From positions 1-64,000 of the forward strand of contig JAKAKL010000118.1 in NCBI GenBank assembly GCA_021824565.1: DNA of 64,000 nt, given 5' to 3'. Positions 1-7,667 of the stretch are shown here, piece by piece. This DNA is from Bacteroidota bacterium (GTDB lineage Bacteria; Bacteroidota; Ignavibacteria; Ignavibacteriales; Ignavibacteriaceae). Both the position numbers and the translations under genes were made by a program. Under the pieces are notes generated by a model. That model worked only from the letters and a program-made list of their open reading frames with translations, was not told the origin of the DNA and ran no database searches. Within the stretch, counting starts at the first letter, position 1. Each line of letters begins with the position of its first letter.

Positions 1-191
1 TTTCTACTAACCGCAAGAGGATTGATTCTTACTTTTATTTTTTGTGAACTGTCTTTGAATTTCAATTTATTCTTAACAAATAAATTGAAAGGAAAATTTT
101 TCAATAATAATAATCCGCCGAATGCAGCTCCGGCAGAAACAAAGAATTTTTTTCTTCCTAATTTTTTATCTAATAAATTTTGAATATTCAT
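1..191 (-). CDS. N-terminal fragment of an exported/anchored protein after actA (partial)
   Basis: The frame opens with ATG at 191 and runs off the left edge, giving 63 residues. An AAAGGA ribosome site lies about 8 nt upstream and the gene starts 18 bp after the cytochrome gene, so the two are very probably one operon. The N-terminus has a basic stretch (LGRKKFF) followed by a Gly/Ala/Leu hydrophobic segment (residues 17-30), resembling a Tat-like or uncleaved signal anchor. In alternative complex III operons the gene after actA is actB, a large molybdopterin-oxidoreductase-like Fe-S protein, but the visible residues are too few to show this. Other respiratory Fe-S or small anchor proteins remain possible. 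Confidence 0.6.
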   Translation of the reverse strand, partial: MNIQNLLDKKLGRKKFFVSAGAAFGGLLLLKNFPFNLFVKNKLKFKDSSQKIKVRINPLAVSR

Positions 192-209
192 TCTAAATTC
201 CTTTGTCAA

Positions 210-779
210 TTAACGGTGACATGCGTAGCAATTTTCCGGACCGTTCTTAATGTTTTTAAGATATGGTAAATTCTTCTGCGCGTTACGGTGACAACTTAGG
301 CATGCAGACATTGTGAAGGAATGCACCTGGACAATTCTATCCATTTGCGCAACGTTGCCGTGGCAGCTTTCACATTTAATTCCCATATTCACATGCACAC
401 TATGATTAAAATAGACAAAGTCGGGAACTCTATGAACTCTTACCCACGGTATAGGTTTATCTTCTTTATAATAGGTGGTCAGTTTTATAATTTCTGGTTT
501 ATCTTTTCTTGCGATACTATGGCAGTTCATGCATGTTTGAGGCGGAGGTACCATAGCGTGGCGGGAAAGTTCCACTCCAGTATGACAATACTCGCAGTCA
601 ATTTTCATTTCTCCTGCATGAAGCTTGTGAGAAAAATTAATTGGCTGGACAGGACTATAACCTACATTATCTCTTTCGGCGCGCGAAGCAAAATATGTAA
701 CAGTAAACGACGCGAGTATAACAAATATTGTTATCGGCAGTCGGACCCGGAGGATATAATCTAACAAAGATTTTTTCAT
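210..779 (-). CDS. actA: Membrane-anchored pentaheme cytochrome c, ActA-like subunit of alternative complex III
   Basis: A 189-residue protein with one N-terminal membrane segment (about residues 12-32) and five CxxCH heme sites: CEYCH, CMNCH, CESCH, CLSCH and CYACH. The order and spacing, the PINFSHKLHAG stretch before heme 1 and the WVRVHRVPDFVYFNHSVH stretch before heme 3 match the ActA pentaheme subunit of quinol:cytochrome c oxidoreductase (alternative complex III). That complex oxidises menaquinol and passes electrons to periplasmic carriers. Distal His ligands (FSHKLH, FNHSVH) are present. It is followed after 18 bp by another exported protein, consistent with an act operon continuing to the left. 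A stand-alone cytochrome c3-family protein in another respiratory operon is the main alternative. Confidence 0.78.
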   Translation of the reverse strand: MKKSLLDYILRVRLPITIFVILASFTVTYFASRAERDNVGYSPVQPINFSHKLHAGEMKIDCEYCHTGVELSRHAMVPPPQTCMNCHSIARKDKPEIIKLTTYYKEDKPIPWVRVHRVPDFVYFNHSVHVNMGIKCESCHGNVAQMDRIVQVHSFTMSACLSCHRNAQKNLPYLKNIKNGPENCYACHR

Positions 780-1169
780 CTTAACCTACACTATTTTCCT
801 AAGAATGAAAGATGATAATTTTAAAAGTATAAAACAGACAGATAGCAATCAGTTTGACTACCTCGTTTATTTGCTTTATTATAATTAAGTATACATGCGA
901 GATGAATTACCCGCAAAGAGTATTATTTTTTTGTAACGATTCTAAAAATGTGTGGCAAACTTAAAAAATTAAACTTATAAAAAAAAGAGAATGAACCGAG
1001 TTTATTTTTTATTTAAGAATAGTTCCCATACATCTATAAATTTCAAGTGAAAATTTATTTAAATAATAAGTTTGCTTTGGTGATGTATATCATTTAAAAT
1101 GCATTCAGTGAGCAAGAAATAGACCGTTGAAATGTTAAATGGTGAGACGGGCGATTTTTTTAAAAAATG
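780..1169. other. Intergenic region upstream of the cytochrome operon
   Basis: About 390 bp of AT-rich sequence between the ends of two minus-strand transcription units. It should contain the promoter of the cytochrome gene and the 3' region of glcF. No convincing small gene, RNA or terminator hairpin was seen; long A/T runs at 975-1012 make promoter guesses unreliable. Confidence 0.5.
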
Positions 1170-2474
1170 TTATTGGTCATTCAAACATCTTTTTAATAAA
1201 CTAATAGGATGAATTACTTCAACATCAACGTTAAATTTTTTTGTTCCGTATTTTAATTGCGCAATACAGCCGTGATTGCCTGCCAATACAGCATTAGCAT
1301 TAGTTTCTTTTATTTTCATCATCTTCCTCTGAAGAAGAAACATTGAGTCATCATAATGAGTTAAGTTATAAATTCCCGCGCTGCCGCAGCACCAGGAGGA
1401 TTCATCTAGTTCTTTCAACTCGACTCCTGGAAGAGATTTCAAAATTTTTCTTGGTTCACTGAAAATTTTTTGCGAATGCACCAAATGGCAAGCGTCATGA
1501 TAAGTTATCTTTTCATCTATAATTTTAAACTTGTCTTTCAGATTAATTTCCGCTAAGAATTCCATAACATCTCTAACTTTCAAAGAGAAGGTTTTAGCTT
1601 TTTCACAATAATCGTTGTCATCTTCCAGAATACGCCCATACTCTTTCATGAAAGCCCCGCAGCCAGAAGAATTTATAATTAAAAATTCATAATCAAATTT
1701 TGAGAACTCATCAATATTTTTTCTAGCTAATTCTTTCGCTGTTTCTATATCGCCATTATGCCCGTTTAGAGATCCGCAGCAAACTTGACCTTTCGGAATT
1801 ATTACCTCGCAACCCACAGCGGACAAAACGTCAACCGTATCTCTATTTATTTCATCAAACATGATGCTCATCAAGCATCCCGTGAGTAAAGCTACTTTAT
1901 ATTTTACTTCTGACTTTGGCTGGATTTTTTCATTAAGATATTCGTCGGAGAAAATTGGCGAAACATCAGGCGACAGCAAATCCATTTCGGAAAGCTTTGG
2001 AAAGTTTTTTTTAAATAAGCCAGAGGAATGTAAGCGTTTCCTCAATCTAGATTTCTGGTAGACCCGCAAAAGCCTAGCCGCAATTTTTATGTTTATCCTA
2101 TGAGCGACAACAAATTTGAGAACAATTTTTTTAAAAATGCGTTTCCACACTTTTTCATAATTATAATTTTCAATTAACGCCCTCGCCGATTCAACTATCA
2201 AACCATATTTTACACCGGCAGGGCAGGCGGTTTCACATGCCTGGCAGTCTAAACAAAAATTCATTTCGTCAGCGAATGTTTTCGAAATACTAATTTCCCC
2301 GTCCGCTATTTTTTTTGAAAGACGAATTCTTCCACGTGGTGAAGAGCGTTCAAGTTTTGTAATTTCATAAGTAGGGCAAGTTGCAAGACACATCCCGCAG
2401 TGAATACACTGAGATAAAATATCATCTCCAGGCAGTGCTTCAAACAATGTTCTTTTCCCGGAATCTTTCGACAT
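1170..2474 (-). CDS. glcF: Glycolate/D-lactate oxidase iron-sulfur subunit
   Basis: A 434-residue protein with two N-terminal 4Fe-4S clusters (C23-C26-C29-C33 in CIHCGMCLATCP, and C74-C77-C80-C84 in CLDCQACETACP) and two later CCG domains (CCGSLNGHNGD and CCGSAGIYNLT). This is the layout of GlcF/LutA-type Fe-S oxidoreductases, which take electrons from the flavoprotein partner and pass them to the quinone pool. It starts 4 bp after the stop of the FAD subunit gene, so the two are co-transcribed and probably co-translated. There is no GlcE-like third subunit. Whether the substrate is glycolate, D-lactate or another 2-hydroxyacid cannot be read from the sequence. Confidence 0.88.
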   Translation of the reverse strand: MSKDSGKRTLFEALPGDDILSQCIHCGMCLATCPTYEITKLERSSPRGRIRLSKKIADGEISISKTFADEMNFCLDCQACETACPAGVKYGLIVESARALIENYNYEKVWKRIFKKIVLKFVVAHRINIKIAARLLRVYQKSRLRKRLHSSGLFKKNFPKLSEMDLLSPDVSPIFSDEYLNEKIQPKSEVKYKVALLTGCLMSIMFDEINRDTVDVLSAVGCEVIIPKGQVCCGSLNGHNGDIETAKELARKNIDEFSKFDYEFLIINSSGCGAFMKEYGRILEDDNDYCEKAKTFSLKVRDVMEFLAEINLKDKFKIIDEKITYHDACHLVHSQKIFSEPRKILKSLPGVELKELDESSWCCGSAGIYNLTHYDDSMFLLQRKMMKIKETNANAVLAGNHGCIAQLKYGTKKFNVDVEVIHPISLLKRCLNDQ

Positions 2475-2478
2475 ATAG

Positions 2479-3909
2479 CTAAGGTCTTATTTGTTCCCTG
2501 CTTTTAGGAAGTGTACCTTCACATCGCGGGGTAGTTGAAAAAATCTTACCAGGATTTAAAATATTATTTGTATCAATTGATAATTTTATATTCTTCATCA
2601 TATCGACTGCGGGAGTTCCAACCGCTTGTTCAAGGAACTGTTTTTTAGCAAGTCCGGTGCCATGTTCACCGGTTATTGTGCCGCCTAATTTTATTGCTTC
2701 ATTAAAAATAAAGTCAAAGGCTTTGTGTGCTAAATTAATTTCATTATTGTCTCTCTCATCCGTAAGACAAGTCGGGTGAAGATTGCCGTCTCCAGCATGT
2801 CCAAAATTTCCAAAAGTAACATCAAACTTTCTTGCTGCCTCCGTAATTTTTTCAATCATTGCAGGCAGTTCACTTCGCGGCACTGTTGCATCTTCAAGAA
2901 TTGTAGTAGGGCGCTTACGTGCGAGCGCACTGAAGGCGCTGCGCCGGGCAAATTTCAGCATCTCTGCTTCTTTTTCATTTTCAGCAATTCTAATAAAAAA
3001 TGCCCCGTTCCTTTTCAATATATTTTTTATTAATTCTGAATCTTCTTCGACGATACTGTTTCTTCCGTCAACTTCGATTAACAATATGGCTTCACAATTT
3101 CTCGGCATCCCAGCGTTTGTAAAATCTTCAATACAATTAATTGTAGTGCGATCTAAAAACTCAAGCATGCTCGGCGTAATATGTGCGGAAATAATTTCGG
3201 CAACAGACTTAGCGCTGTCTGAAAGCTTATTAAAATATGCCAGCATAGTTTTTGTCTTTTGCGGCAAAGGTATAAGTTTTAAAATAATTTTCGTTATTAT
3301 GCCGAGAGTACCTTCGCTCCCGACAATAAAATCCCTGAGATTATATCCGGCGACATCCTTATAATTTTTTCCACCGCTTCGCATTGGCTCGCCATTTGGC
3401 AAGATCATTTCTGCGCCTAAGACGTAATTTTTTGTTACGCCATATTTCAGTCCGCGCAGTCCGCCTGCATTATTGGCTACGTTTCCGCCGATTGTACAAA
3501 CATTCGCGCTTCCAGGATCAGGAGGATACAGCAACCCCATCTTTGCAGTTTCTCTTTGCAAGTTTCCAGTGATAACTCCAGGCTGAACAGTGGCTGTTAA
3601 ATTCTTATCGTCAATTTCAATTATATTATTCCAGCGAGTCATAACGACAACTAAAGAATTTTCTACAGGAATAGAACCGCCGCTTAAGCCCGTGCCGGAG
3701 CCTCTCGGAATGATATTGAATTTTTCTTCGTTTGCTAACTTTAGAATTTGTGAGATTTGTTCTTCGCTTTCAGGAAAGACTATTGCTTCAGGTTTGAAAT
3801 TAAAAATTGCAGTCGCATCGTAAGAATAGCAAATCTTATCTTCTTCAGAATCAAGATAATTTCTTATTCCTACGATGCTTTTAATTTTTTCTTTTGCCGA
3901 ACCGGTCAT
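2479..3909 (-). CDS. glcD: FAD-binding 2-hydroxyacid oxidase (glycolate oxidase subunit GlcD / D-lactate dehydrogenase family)
   Basis: A 476-residue flavoprotein of the FAD_binding_4/FAD-oxidase C family. The FAD site is seen in PRGSGTGLSGGS (about 68-79), GNVANNAGGLRGLKYG and VAGYNLRDFIVGSEGTLG. The C-terminal half has HAGDGNLHP and GEHGTGLAKK, the conserved substrate and metal-binding histidines of this family. It oxidises a 2-hydroxyacid to the 2-oxoacid, with electrons leaving through GlcF encoded 4 bp downstream. It is first in a two-gene unit and its 5' end is 13 bp from the upstream protease gene, so it may also be read from that promoter. Length and motifs are normal for the family. 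Confidence 0.88.
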   Translation of the reverse strand: MTGSAKEKIKSIVGIRNYLDSEEDKICYSYDATAIFNFKPEAIVFPESEEQISQILKLANEEKFNIIPRGSGTGLSGGSIPVENSLVVVMTRWNNIIEIDDKNLTATVQPGVITGNLQRETAKMGLLYPPDPGSANVCTIGGNVANNAGGLRGLKYGVTKNYVLGAEMILPNGEPMRSGGKNYKDVAGYNLRDFIVGSEGTLGIITKIILKLIPLPQKTKTMLAYFNKLSDSAKSVAEIISAHITPSMLEFLDRTTINCIEDFTNAGMPRNCEAILLIEVDGRNSIVEEDSELIKNILKRNGAFFIRIAENEKEAEMLKFARRSAFSALARKRPTTILEDATVPRSELPAMIEKITEAARKFDVTFGNFGHAGDGNLHPTCLTDERDNNEINLAHKAFDFIFNEAIKLGGTITGEHGTGLAKKQFLEQAVGTPAVDMMKNIKLSIDTNNILNPGKIFSTTPRCEGTLPKSREQIRP

Positions 3910-3922
3910 AACCGACAGCCAA

Positions 3923-5578
3923 TTAGTTATTAATGTTTAGAAGTTTGTTATAAACTTCTTTATCGTTTAAAATATTAAACGCTGTTTTGAACTGGACATC
4001 ATCCGAAAGAATCTGCTCAATTTCACCGTCGTTGCCTATATATCTCGAAGCCAATTCAATTTTGATTTCTTCAATTATTTCCTTTTTAAATTTCTTCAGT
4101 TCTTTATCGCCAATATTTTCAAACTGGTCCTTTATCTTCTCAAGGTTTTCATAAATACTGTTGTTCATCCTTTTAGTTTTTACGTCAGCTAAAAGCCGAT
4201 CTACATCGGATTCCTCAGGAGACTTGAATTTATAATTTTGTTCATTCAAATATTTTTCAAAATCATCTAATAGTTTCTCATCATTCAAAGAATAAAAATC
4301 ATCCTTTGAATGAGCGTAATAATAATGGTCGGCGAACTGGAAAAATAATCCTTTGGCAAGAATGTCTTTTGTAATATCACCTTCAATACTGTAAGGAACG
4401 GTTGTATCGGGCGTAATTCCGCCTGCTGAATAAACAACTCGTTTATGATCCGTATAGAAAGTGTTCTTTACAACAGTATCAACTTCAATAACTGCCTTGT
4501 TATGGTTTGCATAATCGATTTTCTGAATACATCGCCCGCTTGGAGTATAATATTTGGCTGTGGTGATTTTTAAAGAAGTCTTATAATCGAGCGGGGTGAT
4601 AGTCTGCACCAATCCTTTACCAAAAGATTTTGTACCGAGAATAACTCCTCTATCATGGTCTTGAATAGCACCTGCAACAATTTCAGATGCCGATGCCGAG
4701 CCGTCATCAATTAGCACAACAAGTTTTGCATTGCCAAGCAAAGGTTCCTGCGTTGAATAATAACTTTTCTTGCTTGCTTCATCTCTGCCTTTGGTTGATA
4801 CAACTAATTGGTTTTTCTGCAAAAAGTTTTCACACACATCAACTGCAACATCAAGCAATCCGCCCGGGTTTCCTCTTAAATCAAGGACAACGGACTTAAT
4901 TTCTTTTTCTGATTTTAATTTCTTCAGAGCTTGTAATACTTCATCGCTTGCAGATCGGCTGAAATTTGTCAGCCTTAAATAAACGTTGTTGCTATTCTTT
5001 GGATAAAAGCCCGCGTATGCAACGCTTTTTACAAGCACTTCTTGCCTTACAAGGTTAAAAGACAAAGTATCTTTTTGGTTGTCTCTTAAAACTTTTATGT
5101 TAATAATAGTACCCGGCTGTCCTTTAACTAACGATGAAATTTCATTTACATTTTCCGGAGTAATTTTTTTACCGGCTACTTCAATTAAATTATCACCGAC
5201 CCTAACTCCCTGCTTTTGAGCGGAATAGCCGTCGAACACTTCGACTACAGTTACCTTATCTCCTCTTACCCCGATTGAAATTCCAACGCCGCCGTATTTA
5301 CCGTTGGTTATTAAATCAAAGTCTTCTTTTTTATTTTCATCAATAAAAATTGTATACGGATCTAAAGCACCAAGCATCCCTTTGATTCCGGCGCGCATAA
5401 ATTCTTCAGGATCAATTTTATCAACGTAATTAAAAGTAACCTCTTTATAAATTCTTCCGAAAAGATCGATGTTTTTAGCTATCTCAAAATACACATCGTC
5501 TTTGCCGGTAAAGAAGCCGGAGAAAATTAAAATAATAACTGCGGCAAAAATTAATTTTTTATAACTAGAAAATTTCAT
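3923..5578 (-). CDS. ctpA: C-terminal processing peptidase, S41 family, with PDZ domain
   Basis: A 551-residue protein with an N-terminal membrane/signal segment (about 8-24), a PDZ domain (about 95-170; GGVGISIGVRGDKVTVVEV) and an S41 protease core. The Ser-Lys catalytic pair is placed at S296 in DDGSASASEI and K321 in SFGKGLVQ, with Q325 four residues later, as in CtpA/CtpB. The family cleaves or trims periplasmic proteins from their C-termini. A roughly 150-residue charged C-terminal extension (from about 400) goes beyond the minimal enzyme. Its start overlaps the tmk stop by 4 bp, indicating translational coupling. The exact substrate is unknown. Confidence 0.88.
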   Translation of the reverse strand: MKFSSYKKLIFAAVIILIFSGFFTGKDDVYFEIAKNIDLFGRIYKEVTFNYVDKIDPEEFMRAGIKGMLGALDPYTIFIDENKKEDFDLITNGKYGGVGISIGVRGDKVTVVEVFDGYSAQKQGVRVGDNLIEVAGKKITPENVNEISSLVKGQPGTIINIKVLRDNQKDTLSFNLVRQEVLVKSVAYAGFYPKNSNNVYLRLTNFSRSASDEVLQALKKLKSEKEIKSVVLDLRGNPGGLLDVAVDVCENFLQKNQLVVSTKGRDEASKKSYYSTQEPLLGNAKLVVLIDDGSASASEIVAGAIQDHDRGVILGTKSFGKGLVQTITPLDYKTSLKITTAKYYTPSGRCIQKIDYANHNKAVIEVDTVVKNTFYTDHKRVVYSAGGITPDTTVPYSIEGDITKDILAKGLFFQFADHYYYAHSKDDFYSLNDEKLLDDFEKYLNEQNYKFKSPEESDVDRLLADVKTKRMNNSIYENLEKIKDQFENIGDKELKKFKKEIIEEIKIELASRYIGNDGEIEQILSDDVQFKTAFNILNDKEVYNKLLNINN

Positions 5579-6204
5579 ATCGTCACACGCCTCTTCTCAT
5601 ATAATTCTATTTCTCCAATAATTTGTTGATGTATCTCTTCTTTAGATAAAGTCCCGTTAATAATTTTAAATCTTTGCTCTTTCTCTGCCAAATAAAAATA
5701 ACCGGCACGTACTTTCTGAAAAAAATTATTAGCTGATATTTCTATACGATCTAATTTTGATTTACCTTTTTTTAATTTTCTTTTTTCTGCCTCTTCAACA
5801 GGTATATCAATAAAAAAAGTTAAGTCTGGAATAGTTCTGCCTACCGCAATCTGATTTATGTGTTCCACAGATTCAAGCGGGATGCCTCTGCCAAATCCTT
5901 GATACGCAGTTGTCGAATCGTGGAACCGGTCGGAAATTACATAAATTCCATCATCGAGATAAGGACGAATTTTTTCTCTGACAAGCTGCGCACGCGCCGC
6001 GGAAAAAAGAAATATCTCGGTCTCAATCTGCATTTTATTATGAGTTTTATCAAGTAGAATTTTTCTTACAAGCTCTGAAATTTTTGTCCCGCCTGGTTCA
6101 CGTATTATTTTAACTTTTCTATTTTTTTTCCCAAGATATTTTTTCAGCAAATTAATCTGAGTCGATTTACCGCTGAAATCTATTCCTTCGAATGAAATAA
6201 ACAT
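5575..6204 (-). CDS. tmk: Thymidylate kinase
   Basis: A 209-residue P-loop kinase that phosphorylates dTMP to dTDP. The P-loop is FEGIDFSGKST (residues 5-15), followed by the REPGGT substrate loop and the DRFHDSTTAYQG motif, where this family carries DRY; the Tyr is Phe here. The lid region is basic (KRKLKKGKSK). The 3' end overlaps the protease gene by 4 bp. Length is typical for a bacterial Tmk. Confidence 0.93.
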   Translation of the reverse strand: MFISFEGIDFSGKSTQINLLKKYLGKKNRKVKIIREPGGTKISELVRKILLDKTHNKMQIETEIFLFSAARAQLVREKIRPYLDDGIYVISDRFHDSTTAYQGFGRGIPLESVEHINQIAVGRTIPDLTFFIDIPVEEAEKRKLKKGKSKLDRIEISANNFFQKVRAGYFYLAEKEQRFKIINGTLSKEEIHQQIIGEIELYEKRRVTI

Positions 6205-6235
6205 TATTGTCCGAATTTAGATTATAAAATATTGT

Positions 6236-7150
6236 CTAATTAAATTTTTTAAGAATGTATCTAAGTCTTTCCGGCTTGGAATAAATGAAAGTAATATTAT
6301 CCGGACAAACTATCTGAGGTGACACAACACCAAGCGTATCCATCGCAATATCGCTGTATCTTACAAATGCCTTTATTTGGCTGGTATCTACTTTACCCAA
6401 TATATCTACTCCGCCGCGCAATCCAACTACAATCTTATTTGGTATTAAAATAACTTCTCTATCGGCTGGAGCATCTGTTACATTAACATAAACATTATCG
6501 ACATTTCTATCAACAATTTTTTGTACATCAAGATAAATTTTCACGTCACTAAACTTGTATCTCATCCCCTCAATTTTTTCAAGTGATACCTGCTCAACAG
6601 ATTTGGACTCAAGATCAGAAAGTTTCAAAATGTCTGTTTCAATACTATCCAAGTTTTTCAAATAACTGTACGCTCCATAGACTATAACTGAATCGGGAGC
6701 AACGGTAACTTGCGAGGCTAACCCATACCCTTGTTTAAATCCCAAATCGACAGCAGGATATATTTTTACTTTTTTCGCAAAAGATTTTTCAATAAAAAAA
6801 GAAAGAGTATCAGGCGTTATGCTTGTTACTTCAACATCCGAATTAAGCCAGGGATTATCCGGAATAAAATTATATAAGTTAGCATATCTCTTACCGTATT
6901 CGTAGCCAACCGGAATAACAAAATCTGTTGCTGTGCTTAGCTCCAGCGAAACTAATTTCCACCCTTTGCCTTTCAATTTGATTGCAACTGCTTCAGGCAG
7001 CGGCGAACCGGTTGAATATCCGGCTGGAAAGTCCACCAGTCTTACAGGTACTTCAAATGTTGCGTAATAATCATTTGAAAGCGAAATGGAAATCCACAAG
7101 ATGATTGAAAAAATAAATGAAATTATTATTGCGTAAAAATTCTTTTTCAT
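6236..7150 (-). CDS. YbbR-domain membrane-anchored protein
   Basis: A 304-residue protein with one N-terminal membrane helix (about 5-25) and an extracytoplasmic part of YbbR-like beta repeats (for example YATFEVPVRLVDFPAGY, and repeats near 120-290). YbbR proteins such as CdaR usually sit next to the diadenylate cyclase cdaA and modulate c-di-AMP synthesis. No cdaA-like gene lies in this window, so a role in c-di-AMP control is only a family-level possibility. It lies between yqgF and tmk in a run of minus-strand genes. Confidence 0.75.
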   Translation of the reverse strand: MKKNFYAIIISFIFSIILWISISLSNDYYATFEVPVRLVDFPAGYSTGSPLPEAVAIKLKGKGWKLVSLELSTATDFVIPVGYEYGKRYANLYNFIPDNPWLNSDVEVTSITPDTLSFFIEKSFAKKVKIYPAVDLGFKQGYGLASQVTVAPDSVIVYGAYSYLKNLDSIETDILKLSDLESKSVEQVSLEKIEGMRYKFSDVKIYLDVQKIVDRNVDNVYVNVTDAPADREVILIPNKIVVGLRGGVDILGKVDTSQIKAFVRYSDIAMDTLGVVSPQIVCPDNITFIYSKPERLRYILKKFN

Positions 7151-7223
7151 TGCTCAAATATAAATATAAAAAGAAAACAAATACTTTCTAGGGTGATTAC
7201 TAAAACGTTAATCACAAAAAAAT

Positions 7224-7664
7224 TTACTGCTTCTTTTTCAACTCGTTTAAATAATCCTCCAGTATGATAGCAGCCGCACCGCGGTCAATTAGAGACTTAT
7301 CTTTTCTTTTTGATTTTTTATTTACAGACTGAATGATAACATTTTGTGCAATTGACGATGTATACCTTTCATCGCGAAGCAAAACTTCTACACTTAGCTT
7401 TGACTCAAGATTTAACTTAAATGCCAACACAGATTTTGTTAAAGCATACTCTTCCCCATTCTCTTTTAAAGGCAATCCAAGGATAATTTTCGTTACGTTT
7501 TTATCTTCAATTACCCCGGCAATATTATCGAAAAACTTTTCATCGTTTAAAAATGTCTTATATGGATAAGCGAAAATAAGCAGCGGATCAGTTAGTGCGA
7601 TCCCTATTCTTTTTTCGCCGTAATCAATCGCCATAATTCTTTGATAAGAATTTTCTTTCACCAT
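7224..7664 (-). CDS. yqgF: Putative pre-16S rRNA nuclease YqgF (RuvX-like RNase H fold)
   Basis: A 146-residue YqgF/RuvX protein. The RNase H-fold metal site is seen in MAIDYGEKRIGIALTD (first Asp), LGLPL, RDERYTSSIA (Glu/Asp) and the final IDRGAAAIILEDYL. YqgF trims the 5' end of 16S rRNA precursor; early work proposed a Holliday-junction role. It begins 3 bp after the stop of the (p)ppGpp synthetase gene and is clearly in the same unit. Length is standard. Confidence 0.9.
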   Translation of the reverse strand: MVKENSYQRIMAIDYGEKRIGIALTDPLLIFAYPYKTFLNDEKFFDNIAGVIEDKNVTKIILGLPLKENGEEYALTKSVLAFKLNLESKLSVEVLLRDERYTSSIAQNVIIQSVNKKSKRKDKSLIDRGAAAIILEDYLNELKKKQ

Positions 7665-7667
7665 TGA

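Noticed and set aside
321-764. 147-codon plus-strand frame opposite the pentaheme cytochrome
   Set aside because: Antisense to five heme motifs whose codons fix the opposite strand; no ribosome site and no protein-like pattern.
780-1169. Riboswitch or small RNA upstream of the cytochrome gene
   Set aside because: No conserved motif or stable paired region with terminator was found by eye; the sequence is mostly A/T runs.
2783-3364. 193-codon open frame on the plus strand opposite glcD
   Set aside because: It is the antisense shadow of a highly conserved glcD region; the encoded residues show no family signature and codon use mirrors the opposite gene.
7187-7212. GTGATTA/TAATCAC hairpin as terminator for the YbbR gene
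   Set aside because: On the minus strand it lies downstream of yqgF but the expected T run is on the wrong side; the flanking genes look co-transcribed.
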